Source of the DNA: Prochlorococcus marinus XMU1404
GTDB taxonomy: Bacteria > Cyanobacteriota > Cyanobacteriia > PCC-6307 > Cyanobiaceae
Assembly (NCBI RefSeq): GCF_017696175.1
Contig: NZ_JAAORE010000001.1
Coordinates: 186,001-250,000 of the forward strand
Direction of reading: 5' to 3'
Length of the DNA: 64,000 nucleotides
The notes under the pieces are model-generated. The model searched no databases and was not told the DNA's origin. It was given only the letters and a program-made list of their open reading frames with translations. A program made the translations under genes and the position numbers. How positions within the stretch are numbered: position 1 is the first letter of the stretch; each line of letters opens with the position of its first letter. Positions 38,745 to 48,305 of this stretch are shown here, piece after piece.

Positions 38745-38955
38745 CGAAGGGTTCTTGATCAAGTAGATGGATATAATCAGATGTTAATTCAGGTCTGTTT
38801 ATTGCAAGGGCTCTCAGTAAGTGCCAGTCTTTTAAACCATCAAATGGTGTTATATAATTATCTTCTTCCAGTCTTTTAGCAAGCTCAAAGGTCATTTTTT
38901 CATCATAAGAATTTACTAGTTCTTCACTTATTTTATTTTCAGAAATAAATTCCAT
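38734..38955 (-). CDS. Small conserved cyanobacterial protein (DUF2555-like)
   Basis: This protein has 73 residues. The central segment LAKRLEEDNYITPFDGLKDW followed by HLLRALAINRPEL and an acidic end HLLDQEPFDEN is the pattern I recall for the cyanobacterial DUF2555 family, whose function is unknown. It is acidic and probably helical. Its 3' end overlaps coaBC by 11 bases (or 29 with the alternative start), suggesting a shared transcript. The 216 bases upstream, to the divergent 66-residue gene, contain only AT-rich spacer. Confidence 0.75.
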   Translation of the reverse strand: MEFISENKISEELVNSYDEKMTFELAKRLEEDNYITPFDGLKDWHLLRALAINRPELTSDYIHLLDQEPFDEN

Positions 38956-39171
38956 ATTGAATTAAACCAATATATTCTAATAATAAAGCCTCAAGTAATT
39001 ATTTAAAATTGAAAGAAGTAATTAATTAAAAATATTCAAGAATTATAAAAACTTTTATAATCATTATTTTTTAAGAGTTTTTAGTTATTTATCTTCATTC
39101 TCAATCATAAATATGCAAACTCTCTTTATCAAAAATATTATTGCTTAAGATAAAAGCACCAACATTACATC

Positions 39172-39372
39172 ATGTCACAAACTAAGAGAGAGCAGGTTAT
39201 TAGTCACTTACGTTATTTACGGCTAGAACTAAGAGAAATGCACATAGGTATAAGGGAAGATGGTCTATTCCCCGAACCGAGTGAAATGAGAGGATTAATG
39301 GCTCAGTTGGAGGCATTACTTGAATTAGTTGAGGGAAACACTAAAATTCATTCAAATTCTGAAGTCGCTTAG
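39172..39372 (+). CDS. Small conserved protein, unknown function
   Basis: This protein has 66 residues, starting MSQTKREQVISHLRYLRLEL. It is Leu-, Arg- and Glu-rich, with heptad-like helices (REMHIGIRE; MAQLEALLELVE) suggesting a short helical-hairpin protein. I recognise no named family, though it looks conserved in form among picocyanobacteria. It lies 10 bases upstream of the Ycf20-like gene and could be co-transcribed with it. Confidence 0.65.
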   Translation: MSQTKREQVISHLRYLRLELREMHIGIREDGLFPEPSEMRGLMAQLEALLELVEGNTKIHSNSEVA

Positions 39373-39382
39373 TTGAAATCAA

Positions 39383-39724
39383 ATGGTTTTAAGACCTCAA
39401 AAGACAAATTTCCAACTAAAGATTGTAGAAAATATTCAAACACTAAATATTTGGGCTAATAATCCATGGAGAAGATATTCAATATCTTTAATTATTCTTT
39501 TAATAGGTTACTTTTTAGGAAGTTCTCTAGGTATGGTAAGCGCAGTTGTGGAACTAATGGATCCAGTGGCAGCTTTCTTATCTGTTGTTTTTATCGAAAT
39601 TTTGATATCTCTTAGAAGAAATTTTCGATCTGAAAGAAAAAAAAAGTTTTTAGTGCTTTTATTAGATTCTTTAAGATTAGGATTATTTTATGGTTTCTTT
39701 ACTGAAAGTCTTAAGTTACTCTAA
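39383..39724 (+). CDS. ycf20: Ycf20/DUF565-like membrane protein
   Basis: This 113-residue protein has two hydrophobic segments (about 31-58 and 66-80), the second leading into a basic loop (RRNFRSERKKKF), then a short hydrophobic C-terminus. The motif GYFLGSSLG with PVAAFLSVVFIE resembles the plastid/cyanobacterial Ycf20 (DUF565) family, linked in algae to non-photochemical quenching. Function here is unproven. It converges on pyrB, ending two bases before that gene's stop. Confidence 0.78.
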   Translation: MVLRPQKTNFQLKIVENIQTLNIWANNPWRRYSISLIILLIGYFLGSSLGMVSAVVELMDPVAAFLSVVFIEILISLRRNFRSERKKKFLVLLLDSLRLGLFYGFFTESLKLL

Positions 39725-39726
39725 AT

Positions 39727-40743
39727 TTATTTGTTGTATTTCTGTAATAAATAAAGTAAGGCCATTCTTATAGGTATTCCATTCGCAACTTGATTATTGA
39801 TTAAGCAATTTGGATAATTATCAACTATTTTACTGCTGATTTCAATACCTCTATTAATAGGTCCAGGATGAAGAATTGGAATCTCCTTACTATTCAATGA
39901 TAATTTATCTTCGGTTAAGCCATAATCTAAACTATATGTATCAATGCTACTTAGTAAATTCTCTACCATTCTCTCTTTTTGAAGTCTTAAAACAATAATT
40001 GCATCTGCAATTTTTATTGAATCTTCTAATGATCTAGATATTGATATGGACCCTCTTGATTTGACAGGATCCTCCAATTGATATGGCGCAGGGGTTTTTA
40101 AAAAATTGATAAATTCATCAGGTATTAATGTTTTAGGACCGCATAAGATTATGTCTGCGCCAAATGCACTCAAAGCCCAAAGATTTGATCTCGCAACCCT
40201 TGAATGATTAACGTCTCCAATTATTAAAATCTTTTTGGAATTTAAAATCTCTGGACTTAGTGATTTTTTGGAAAAGAATTTTATTAACGTATATATGTCT
40301 AGCAACCCTTGACTAGGGTGACTGTGTAATCCATCTCCAGCATTTAGAACAGAGGTACTTGAATTTATTGCATCCAGTTTTTTAGCGATCTCAAAGGTTA
40401 TGTAACTCGATGAGTGTCTAATAACTAAAGTATCTGCACCCATAGCAGAATAAGTAATCGCAGTATCAATGATTGTTTCACCTTTTGTTAAAGAACTAGA
40501 GGATGGCGCAAACGTTTGTACATCAGCTGATAGCCTTTTTGCTGCAAGTTCAAAGCTATTTTTTGTTCTTGTACTAGCTTCAAAAAATAAAGACGTTACT
40601 AAAGTCCCTTGTAAAGCTGGGATCTTTTTTGTTCCTGCATTCTTTAGTGCATCAAATCTACTAGCTAATTCAAATACTGATTTGTAATCTTGAATTGAAA
40701 AATTAGCGAGTGAGTGGATATGTTTATGAGGCCAAATTTGCAT
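39727..40743 (-). CDS. pyrB: Aspartate carbamoyltransferase, catalytic chain
   Basis: This 338-residue enzyme joins carbamoyl phosphate and aspartate, the first committed step of pyrimidine synthesis. The carbamoyl-phosphate loop [30 protein letters not shown] and the C-terminal [11 protein letters not shown] motif are all present. No regulatory-chain gene (pyrI) is adjacent, as is normal in cyanobacteria. The mpg gene lies 21 bases upstream on the same strand. Confidence 0.95.
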   Translation of the reverse strand: MQIWPHKHIHSLANFSIQDYKSVFELASRFDALKNAGTKKIPALQGTLVTSLFFEASTRTKNSFELAAKRLSADVQTFAPSSSSLTKGETIIDTAITYSAMGADTLVIRHSSSYITFEIAKKLDAINSSTSVLNAGDGLHSHPSQGLLDIYTLIKFFSKKSLSPEILNSKKILIIGDVNHSRVARSNLWALSAFGADIILCGPKTLIPDEFINFLKTPAPYQLEDPVKSRGSISISRSLEDSIKIADAIIVLRLQKERMVENLLSSIDTYSLDYGLTEDKLSLNSKEIPILHPGPINRGIEISSKIVDNYPNCLINNQVANGIPIRMALLYLLQKYNK

Positions 40744-40764
40744 TACGCTTTCAAGGAAAATTGA

Positions 40765-41357
40765 TTATTTGAATTTAGGTGTTCTGTCACCTTTTAATCT
40801 TTTACTTACACTCCTGCTATTTTTTAGATACCAACGCCATTTTATATTTTTTGCATTGGATATGCCAATTCTCGTAGTTTGAATAAGATCTTTTTGTTCT
40901 AGAGTTAACTCTCTTTGAGAAATCCATAAAGAATTTTTATTGAGAACTTCAAGTGAGTTAAATGATCTGTCTATGCCAAATGTCTTAGTAACCAGACCAG
41001 GACCAGAAGCTAATCTTTCATTTTTTGTAGGTATAAAAACGGCTCTAATTAATACACCACTCGCAAAATTTTCTTTATCAGTAACAATGTTTAAACAATG
41101 GTGAATTCCATATGATTTATAAATATAAAATGTTCCAGGCTTGCCAAATAATGATTTATTTGATTCAGTCATTTTGCGGTAGCCATGACAGGCCTCTTCT
41201 TCCTGAGAATAAGCTTCAGTTTCAACTATGATCCCCTTCACTTGATCTTTCTCATTATTTTTTTTTATGAGGTAACAGCCTATTAAATCAGGAGCTACAA
41301 GTTTGGAGTGCCTATAAAAAAAATTTTTTGGAAATACGTTTTCTTCTATTTTTCCAT
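40765..41357 (-). CDS. mpg: 3-methyladenine DNA glycosylase (AAG/MPG family) with apparent frameshift near start
   Basis: The conserved core (IIVETEAY, ending KRLKGDRTPKF) reads in a frame whose first usual start is GTG 41241, only 158 residues. However, the family N-terminus is also encoded upstream in that frame (NFFYRHSKLVAPDLIGCYLI), with no ATG, GTG or TTG after the preceding stop. An ATG at 41357 lies one base out of frame at a run of five A residues; a sixth A would give a normal 197-residue protein. So this is either a single-base deletion, a sequencing error, slippage, or a non-standard start. The family excises alkylated bases. It precedes pyrB by 21 bases. Confidence 0.7.
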
Positions 41358-41523
41358 ACTTATCTAATATTATGTTTAGCTGAGAAACATATTTGAGGCT
41401 ATCAATTGAAATTGATTTTCAAGAAGATTTGCTTATAAGTTTTATAATTTATTTGAAAATCAAAGGATATATGATTGAAAATCTTCTAAATAAACTATAA
41501 TTCTTGAATTAAGACTTTACGGT

Positions 41524-41817
41524 ATGGCAAAAATAACTAATGAAGAAGTAAAAAAAGTTGCTCATTTAGCGAGATTGGAACTGAATGAGGATGAAATTAA
41601 TAATCATGCAGAACAATTAGAAAAAATATTAGGATATATTAAACAATTAGAAGAAATTGATACTGAGTATGTGCCTTGTACAACAAGAGCAATAGAGGTC
41701 ATTAATGTATTTAGAAAAGATGAAAAGAAAAGTTCTGATTGTATTGAAGAGCTTTTAGAATTGGGCCCTTCAAGAGAAGACAAATACTTTAAAGTGCCAA
41801 AAATTATAAATGAGTGA
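41524..41817 (+). CDS. gatC: GatC subunit of Asp/Glu-tRNA amidotransferase
   Basis: This 97-residue protein has the GatC pattern: N-terminal helix with EEVKKVAHLARLELNEDE, a central EKILGYIKQLEEID, and a C-terminal sequence ending DKYFKVPKII. GatC bridges GatA and GatB, which amidate misacylated Glu-tRNA(Gln) and Asp-tRNA(Asn). It is divergent from mpg and converges on crtR, whose stop is two bases away. Confidence 0.92.
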   Translation: MAKITNEEVKKVAHLARLELNEDEINNHAEQLEKILGYIKQLEEIDTEYVPCTTRAIEVINVFRKDEKKSSDCIEELLELGPSREDKYFKVPKIINE

Positions 41818-41818
41818 G

Positions 41819-42850
41819 TTAGCTACTTCCTATAAAAGTTTTATTGATTATCTTTAATAATAATTTTTTTATTTTATAGCCTGGATATAAATTAATTATT
41901 TTTCTAATTTTCCCTCTCTTCTTACTATGACTTCTTACACCTATTAATAAATCATAAATAAAGTTTAAAATGTCTTCTTTGGTTTCAAATATCCCAACTC
42001 TTTGAGGTGAACCTTTCATATCCAATAATGGTTTCGTTTTCTCGTAGGCTACTTTGTATTCAAACCAAGGGATTGAAGGCCAAAGATGATGAATGAGATG
42101 GTAATTTTGACCCATAATTAACAAATTCATGAATTTACTTGGATAAACACGAGAATTTATCCATTTGTTTCTAGATCTAAAAGGCCTGTGAGGTAGATAA
42201 TCAAAAAATATTCCTAAAGTGACTCCTACCATTAATGCTGGCCCGAACCATAGATTATAGATTAGATTCATAAAGTCAAATTTTACCCCTGCTAAAATTA
42301 TTGCTATAAATATTGATCTTTCTATACCCCATTGCAGTAGTTCATATTTTCTCCAAAGTTTTCTTTGAAAGAAAAATACTTCATGATAAAAAAATCTTGG
42401 GGCAATTAGCCAAATAGGACCAAAAGTACTAACAATATGATCTGGATCATTTTTAGGATGATTGACGTGAATATGATGTTGTAAATGTACTCTCGTAAAA
42501 ACTGGAAAACTAAATCCTAAAAGAATTGCCGATCCATGTCCCATTGCTTGATTTATCCAAGGAACGGGATGAGCAGCTTTGTGACATGCATCATGAATTA
42601 CAGTACCTTCGATGTGCAAAGCTAAAAAAGCAGTGGCAACAAGTAAAGGTAAAGGCCATACACCTCTATACCATTGCCAAATGCTTAGAAAAGCGAGAAA
42701 ATAACCCGCAATAAAAAGTCCTAACGTTGGATTCAAAAAACTTGGCGGATCTACGTAATTTTTAATCTCCTTTTGCCAATTAAATGTTCTTGAACTGTTA
42801 GTAATGTTGGTTGTATTTTTATTGGATAGGTTTGAAATAGTTTCTTTTAT
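41819..42850 (-). CDS. crtR: Beta-carotene hydroxylase, CrtR type, with no ordinary start codon
   Basis: This membrane di-iron enzyme of the fatty-acid-desaturase fold hydroxylates carotenoid rings. Histidine clusters HDACH, HLQHHIH and a late HLIHH are present, with hydrophobic segments. From TTG 42736 it reads 305 residues and lacks the family N-terminus. The open frame continues upstream and encodes the conserved YVDPPSFLNPTLG, but between the upstream TAA (42856) and TTG 42736 no ATG, GTG or TTG occurs. I list the frame from an ATA at 42850 as a guess; the true start is unresolved. The spacer to tRNA-Leu is AT-rich. Confidence 0.75.
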   Translation of the reverse strand: MKETISNLSNKNTTNITNSSRTFNWQKEIKNYVDPPSFLNPTLGLFIAGYFLAFLSIWQWYRGVWPLPLLVATAFLALHIEGTVIHDACHKAAHPVPWINQAMGHGSAILLGFSFPVFTRVHLQHHIHVNHPKNDPDHIVSTFGPIWLIAPRFFYHEVFFFQRKLWRKYELLQWGIERSIFIAIILAGVKFDFMNLIYNLWFGPALMVGVTLGIFFDYLPHRPFRSRNKWINSRVYPSKFMNLLIMGQNYHLIHHLWPSIPWFEYKVAYEKTKPLLDMKGSPQRVGIFETKEDILNFIYDLLIGVRSHSKKRGKIRKIINLYPGYKIKKLLLKIINKTFIGSS

Positions 42851-43005
42851 TCTTTAAATAATATAACTAATATTTTTAGATGATTGTATGATCGAATAAA
42901 AAAAATTTATGGAGATAATTAAAAAAAATTTTTATGTGTCAAATTAATCATCATAAGTAAAAAATATTTTTAAAATAAGCCTCTTTCAATTATTATTTTA
43001 TGTAA

Positions 43006-43087
43006 GCGGTCGTGGCGGAATTGGTAGACGCGCGAGTTTTAGGTACTCGTATCTTAGGGTGTGGGAGTTCAAGTCTCCCCGACCGCA
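43006..43087 (+). tRNA. tRNA-Leu(UAG)
   Basis: The acceptor arms GCGGTCG (43006-43012) and CGACCGC (43080-43086) pair perfectly. The anticodon stem CGAGT/ACTCG encloses loop TTTAGGT, giving anticodon UAG (43040-43042). The TTCAAGT segment is the T-loop. A long variable arm (class II) confirms leucine. CCA is not encoded. Confidence 0.96.
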
Positions 43088-43156
43088 TTTAAGGAAATTC
43101 TAATACTGACTATATTTATTAAAACCTATTTCTTATAATTAAAAGTACGTAGATCA

Positions 43157-43624
43157 ATGAAAAGTGTGCTAATTTATTTTGGATTTTTTTATATTTTAGT
43201 TGGTACTATATTTTTATTTGTACCTTTAATTTATCTTGAGCTTGGTAGACCAAAAGACCTAATAAAAGCATTTCTAAACTTATTAATAGGTTTAATATTA
43301 ATTATTAAAAATAAAGCTATAGATGGGTCTTTATTTGTAATTTACCTAATATTAACAGTTCTTGTAGTGTTATATATTTTAGAAATTTCTTTTTCAAGAT
43401 GGAATCAATTAACAGATAAGGAAAAGAATAAATTAATTACCTTTTTAGAACTCAAAAATAATCTTTTAAAAATATTTGAGGCTATTAAACTTGGGCTAAG
43501 AAGTTTTACAAAACCTTTGAGATATTTTAATTTTGATAGCAATAATCAAAAATTAACCCCAAAAAAGTGGGTAAGAAATGATAAAAATGATAATATAAAA
43601 TCTGAAGTCAAATCAATTGATTAG
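43157..43624 (+). CDS. Membrane protein of unknown function
   Basis: This 155-residue protein has two to three N-terminal hydrophobic segments (about 5-25, 36-50 and 56-75), followed by a charged, Lys-rich tail. I recognise no family. It sits between tRNA-Leu and ileS in a stretch with no operon signal. The tail (FEAIKLGLRSF, then LTPKKWVRND) is basic and probably cytoplasmic. Codon use is like its neighbours. Confidence 0.65.
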   Translation: MKSVLIYFGFFYILVGTIFLFVPLIYLELGRPKDLIKAFLNLLIGLILIIKNKAIDGSLFVIYLILTVLVVLYILEISFSRWNQLTDKEKNKLITFLELKNNLLKIFEAIKLGLRSFTKPLRYFNFDSNNQKLTPKKWVRNDKNDNIKSEVKSID

Positions 43625-43725
43625 TCAAAATATGCTAAAAAAACTAAAGCTCAATAAAGAGATCATAAAATAAGCTAGATTTATTAAATAATTCTTTTGA
43701 TCACCAATATTTTCTATATCTTCGT

Positions 43726-46632
43726 ATGAAATCTCAAAATAACAAAGAAAACAAATCAGACTTTTCTTACAAAGAGACATTAAATTTACTTAAAACCGAT
43801 TTCTCAATGCGTGCTAATTCAGTTATCAGGGAACCTGAGATTCAGAATTTTTGGGCTAAAAATAATATTGATTTTGAATTAGGTTCAAACAACTTAGGCA
43901 AAAAATTTACACTACACGATGGCCCACCTTATGCAAATGGGGCGCTTCATATGGGTCATGCGCTTAATAAAGTTTTAAAAGACATTATTAATAAGTACAA
44001 AACCTTGAAAGGATTTAGGGTACATTACGTACCTGGTTGGGACTGTCATGGATTACCTATTGAATTAAAAGTATTACAGAATTTAAAATCTGATGAAAGA
44101 AAAAATTTAAACACTCTAAAACTTAGGGAAAAAGCGACCGATTATGCATATAAACAAATAAACAATCAAATGGAGGGTTTTAAAAGATGGGGTATCTGGG
44201 GAGATTGGGATAACCCTTACTTAACTCTAAAGAAGAGTTACGAATCTGCTCAGATTGGAGTATTTGGAAAAATGTTTTTAAATGGATACATATACCGAGG
44301 TCTCAAACCTGTACATTGGAGTCCAAGTTCACGTACTGCTCTCGCAGAAGCCGAATTAGAATATCCTGAAGAACATTTTTCAAAAAGTATTTATGTTTCT
44401 TTAAAAATAACTAAAATTTCTGACGAAATTCAACTGAAATTTTATAAAGAAAATACTGATATTAAAAAGGATCTTTTTTTAAAGAATTCATTCATAACTA
44501 TTTGGACCACCACTCCTTGGACCATACCTGCAAATGAGGCAGTTGCAGTAAATCCAAAAATTAATTACGTTTTTGCTATTGATCAAGAGAAACGAATATA
44601 CCTTTTTGCAAAAGAATTATTCTCTGGAATTAGAAATAAATTTAATAAAGATTTAAATATACTTTTAGAGGTAAGAGGGTCTACCTTGGAAAATATTGAA
44701 TATCAGCATCCTACTAAGAACAAAAATTGCAGAATTGTACTTGGGGGAGATTACATCACAACAGAATCAGGTACTGGTATTGTTCATACTGCACCAGGTC
44801 ATGGCATGGATGATTTTAATGTGGGGCAAAAATACAATCTACCCACAACTTGCGTTGTTGATGAAAAAGGAAACTTAAATGAAGATGCAGGACAATTCAA
44901 AGGATCTAACGTTCTTAAGGATGCCAATGATTTAATTATTGAACATTTAAAGGGAAATAATATGCTTTTATTAAAGGAAAATTATAAGCATAGATATCCT
45001 TATGATTGGCGAACCAAAAAACCAACTATTTTTAGAGCAACAGAACAATGGTTTGCATCTGTAAATGGCTTTAGATCATCTGCATTAAAGGCAATAGAAG
45101 ATGTTGAATGGATGCCAAACACAGGAAAGAAAAGAATTTTTTCTATGGTGGTTGGTAGAGGAGATTGGTGTATTTCTAGGCAAAGGTCGTGGGGGGTACC
45201 AATACCAGTTTTTTATAAAAAAAATGGTAATGAAATTCTTTTAAATAGTGAGATAATTAATCATATTCAAGAACTTTTTAGTGAACACGGAGCAGATATT
45301 TGGTGGGATTGGGATGTGAAGAATCTATTACCAGAAAAATATTCAAAAGAATCTGATCTATGGGAAAAAGGAACTGATACAATGGATGTTTGGTTCGATT
45401 CGGGATCTAGCTGGGCAGCAGTATGTGAAAAAAGAAGTGAATTAAAGTATCCAGCCGATCTTTACTTAGAGGGTTCAGATCAACATCGAGGTTGGTTCCA
45501 GTCTTCTTTACTGACATCTGTTGCAGTTAATAATAAACCTCCATATAAGAAAGTTTTAACTCATGGTTTTGCGCTTGATGAAAATGGAAGAAAAATGAGT
45601 AAATCATTAGGTAACGTTGTCGATCCAAATATAATTATTAATGGAGGTAATAATAAGAAAGCTGAACCTGCTTATGGCGCTGATGTTTTAAGGCTATGGG
45701 TCAGCTCCGTAGATTATTCTGTAGATGTTCCAATAGGTTCAAATATACTTAAGCAATTATCAGATGTTTACAGAAAAGTTCGAAATACTGCAAGATATCT
45801 TCTAGGAAATATTCATGATTATGACCCTAGTGTTGATAGCTTTGAGATAGATCAATTACCGCTTTTAGATCAATGGATGTTGAGCAGATTAGTTGAGGTT
45901 ACAGATCAAATATCAAATGCTTATGAGAATTATGAATTTTCAAAATTTTTTCAAATCTTACAAAGTTTTTGCGTTGTAGATCTATCAAATTTCTATCTAG
46001 ATATTGCAAAGGATAGGTTATATGTAAGTTCTAAATCACAATTCAGGAGAAGATCATGTCAGTTTGTCATGTCTAAAGTTGTTGAAAATTTAGCTGTTCT
46101 TATTTCTCCAGTACTTTGTCATATGGCTGAAGATATTTGGCAAAATATTCCATATCCAATTAAGGAGAAATCAGTATTTCAAAGAGGATGGCCAATCTTT
46201 TCACAGTCATGGAAAAATGAAAGTCTTAATGAGCACATTGCAAATTTAAGAAAATTGCGAGTTGAAATTAATAAAGCTATAGAAGTATGTAGAAATAAAC
46301 AAATAGTTGGAGCAGCTTTAGAGACAGAAGTGAATTATTTACCTGAAGATAAAGTTGTAAAAGATTCTCTAATTTGGCTTAAAAATTTTGGTAATGAAGA
46401 CGTAGATTTATTTAGGGATTGGCTTATAGTTTCACAGTTTGAAGTAGTATCCAATTTGGTGGAAGATTCTCTAATTAGTGAAAAAAATGAACTTGGTCAA
46501 ATTCAAATTCTTAAAGCTCATGGTCAAAAATGCGATAGATGTTGGCATTATCAAAAAGAAACTTTTAGTGGAATTCAAAATACAAAATTATGCAAAAGAT
46601 GTTTAACTATTATCAATCATGAATTTATTTAA
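43726..46632 (+). CDS. ileS: Isoleucyl-tRNA synthetase
   Basis: This 968-residue class I synthetase charges tRNA(Ile). The HIGH-type motif [14 protein letters not shown] lies near residue 65, the editing CP1 domain about 190-400, and the KMSKS loop appears in [10 protein letters not shown] at about 622. A C-terminal zinc finger ([11 protein letters not shown] ending LCKRC) is present, as in the standard bacterial enzyme. Length is normal. It is convergent with the 111-codon unknown, overlapping its stop by a few bases. Confidence 0.97.
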   Translation: MKSQNNKENKSDFSYKETLNLLKTDFSMRANSVIREPEIQNFWAKNNIDFELGSNNLGKKFTLHDGPPYANGALHMGHALNKVLKDIINKYKTLKGFRVHYVPGWDCHGLPIELKVLQNLKSDERKNLNTLKLREKATDYAYKQINNQMEGFKRWGIWGDWDNPYLTLKKSYESAQIGVFGKMFLNGYIYRGLKPVHWSPSSRTALAEAELEYPEEHFSKSIYVSLKITKISDEIQLKFYKENTDIKKDLFLKNSFITIWTTTPWTIPANEAVAVNPKINYVFAIDQEKRIYLFAKELFSGIRNKFNKDLNILLEVRGSTLENIEYQHPTKNKNCRIVLGGDYITTESGTGIVHTAPGHGMDDFNVGQKYNLPTTCVVDEKGNLNEDAGQFKGSNVLKDANDLIIEHLKGNNMLLLKENYKHRYPYDWRTKKPTIFRATEQWFASVNGFRSSALKAIEDVEWMPNTGKKRIFSMVVGRGDWCISRQRSWGVPIPVFYKKNGNEILLNSEIINHIQELFSEHGADIWWDWDVKNLLPEKYSKESDLWEKGTDTMDVWFDSGSSWAAVCEKRSELKYPADLYLEGSDQHRGWFQSSLLTSVAVNNKPPYKKVLTHGFALDENGRKMSKSLGNVVDPNIIINGGNNKKAEPAYGADVLRLWVSSVDYSVDVPIGSNILKQLSDVYRKVRNTARYLLGNIHDYDPSVDSFEIDQLPLLDQWMLSRLVEVTDQISNAYENYEFSKFFQILQSFCVVDLSNFYLDIAKDRLYVSSKSQFRRRSCQFVMSKVVENLAVLISPVLCHMAEDIWQNIPYPIKEKSVFQRGWPIFSQSWKNESLNEHIANLRKLRVEINKAIEVCRNKQIVGAALETEVNYLPEDKVVKDSLIWLKNFGNEDVDLFRDWLIVSQFEVVSNLVEDSLISEKNELGQIQILKAHGQKCDRCWHYQKETFSGIQNTKLCKRCLTIINHEFI

Positions 46633-46937
46633 ATCCAGTTTTCTTGATTTAAAAAGAAAACTGAGTTTTGATTCTCTCTTATAAAATTATCTTTGGTTTC
46701 TGTTAAGGGAGACTTGTAAAGTTTAAATTTTTTAATTATATAACTAAATTCTATAACTTTTTTTTCTAAATCTATTTCAATTGGATGTGTAGTAGAGCTA
46801 CTGAAACCTTTGAAAATTATTATTTCTAGTTTTTCTTTTTGGTTATTTTTTAGAATATAACCTTCTAGTTTAAGAATCCTATTAGGAATCTTGGAACTTA
46901 TTTTTTCTAAGTTATTTATTAAATCAATTTCTGCCAT
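46629..46937 (-). CDS. Small conserved protein with an FKGFSSS motif, unknown function
   Basis: From ATG 46937 this encodes 102 residues; an upstream ATG (46964) would add nine. The segment [17 protein letters not shown] followed by [14 protein letters not shown] resembles a small family shared by cyanobacteria and plastids (DUF7734-like, from memory). No catalytic residues stand out. It overlaps the upstream membrane gene by 14 bases (from 46937), so the two are likely translationally coupled. Confidence 0.65.
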   Translation of the reverse strand: MAEIDLINNLEKISSKIPNRILKLEGYILKNNQKEKLEIIIFKGFSSSTTHPIEIDLEKKVIEFSYIIKKFKLYKSPLTETKDNFIRENQNSVFFLNQENWI

Positions 46938-47547
46938 TTTCGGAGAAGCATGAATTTCTTCCATTTTTAGGTAATTTAATTATTGACCATTGAATTAAGC
47001 CTAAAATATAAATTAGTAATGAAAATAATCCTAAAAACTTTGCGATGGGTTGAGTAAAGTTAGCTCCGAAGAAAAAATTAAATAAATTTTTGATAATAAT
47101 AAATAAATTTGAAGAGGGCTGAAGCCAAATTGCACATGCTTCCGAATTAATAAAAGAAAAACAGCTAAGGTTTTGTAAACTTTGAATTAAGAAATTTAGA
47201 GATATAAAAGTTAGTGACCATCGCCATACTTTTGTAGTTGTGGTAAGTGAGTATGATAAATCATATTCTTTTAGTTCATCATTAATATCATTCCAAAACC
47301 AGACTGAAATTGTCATCAATAATGTTGAAATATTTGTAACAAGCAGAGCATAATTATATTTGCCTATCAAAAGTAAAAGGCTTATAAAAAACAAAAGGGA
47401 TATTTTCCAATAAATAGATAAAAGTTTATTAACAGCTTTGTTGTTTTTTTTAATTGACCAAAAGAATAATGAAAGAGGAATACCTATAAGGAAAATTATT
47501 GAAAGTTGAAAAGATAGCCAAACAGAAAGTTGATTAATAAAGTTCAA
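46924..47547 (-). CDS. DUF3177-like multispanning membrane protein
   Basis: This 207-residue protein is almost wholly hydrophobic, with four to five membrane helices separated by short loops, including the loop WFWNDINDELKEYD. The pattern matches the cyanobacterial DUF3177 family, whose function is unknown. The C-terminal SENGRN is odd but part of the frame. It overlaps the FKGFSSS gene downstream. It is divergent from trmB, 122 bases apart. Confidence 0.72.
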   Translation of the reverse strand: MNFINQLSVWLSFQLSIIFLIGIPLSLFFWSIKKNNKAVNKLLSIYWKISLLFFISLLLLIGKYNYALLVTNISTLLMTISVWFWNDINDELKEYDLSYSLTTTTKVWRWSLTFISLNFLIQSLQNLSCFSFINSEACAIWLQPSSNLFIIIKNLFNFFFGANFTQPIAKFLGLFSLLIYILGLIQWSIIKLPKNGRNSCFSENGRN

Positions 47548-47669
47548 AACTTTTTCTTTTTACATACATAATAATTAAACATCAAACTTTTACTTTTTAA
47601 CTTATTATTGTCATAGTTATGAATATTATGCATCTTTCTACTATTGCGAAGAAATAAATTTATAATTTT

Positions 47670-48305
47670 ATGAGACAGCATGTTAATCCTTTAAGTAAAA
47701 ATTTTGATGAAGTTAAGATAATTCCTTCTTTGTCTCAAATGTTTGATAATACTAAATTGAATCTTCATTTGGATATAGGTTGTGCTGCTGGTCAATTTTT
47801 ATTCGATCTAGCCTTAGCTAACCATAATTGGAATTATTTGGGAATCGAAATCCGTGAGAGATTAGTTATGGTTGCTAAATCAAAAGTGCAAGAAAGTGAA
47901 ATTAAAAATTTGTATTTTATATTTAGTAATGCCAACAACTTTGTGAATGATTTCCAAAGTAAATTTATATTAAGTAATCTAAAAAGCATTTCTTTTAATT
48001 TTCCAGATCCATGGTTTAAAAAAAGACATTATAAAAGGCGTGTAATTCAACCAGAGTTTATTAATAATCTTTCAAATTCAATGCAAAAAGGATCCCTAAT
48101 TTTTATTAAGACGGATGTAAAGGATTTATTTGATTATATGGATCGCACCATATTAAGTAATTTAAATTTTAAAAAAATAGATAAAAAGGATTTTAATTAT
48201 TCCGAAAGTTTCAATCCAAATAGATTTCAAACTAGTAGGGAAAAGTATGTTATTGATAATGAACTTGATGTATTTGAGAGGATTTATATAAAATTTGATT
48301 TATGA
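47670..48305 (+). CDS. trmB: tRNA (guanine-N7-)-methyltransferase
   Basis: This 211-residue SAM-dependent enzyme makes m7G46 in tRNA. It has a SAM-binding [12 protein letters not shown] segment, GIEIRERL, and the tRNA/catalytic motif [15 protein letters not shown]. The length fits TrmB. It converges on glmM with no intervening base. Confidence 0.94.
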   Translation: MRQHVNPLSKNFDEVKIIPSLSQMFDNTKLNLHLDIGCAAGQFLFDLALANHNWNYLGIEIRERLVMVAKSKVQESEIKNLYFIFSNANNFVNDFQSKFILSNLKSISFNFPDPWFKKRHYKRRVIQPEFINNLSNSMQKGSLIFIKTDVKDLFDYMDRTILSNLNFKKIDKKDFNYSESFNPNRFQTSREKYVIDNELDVFERIYIKFDL

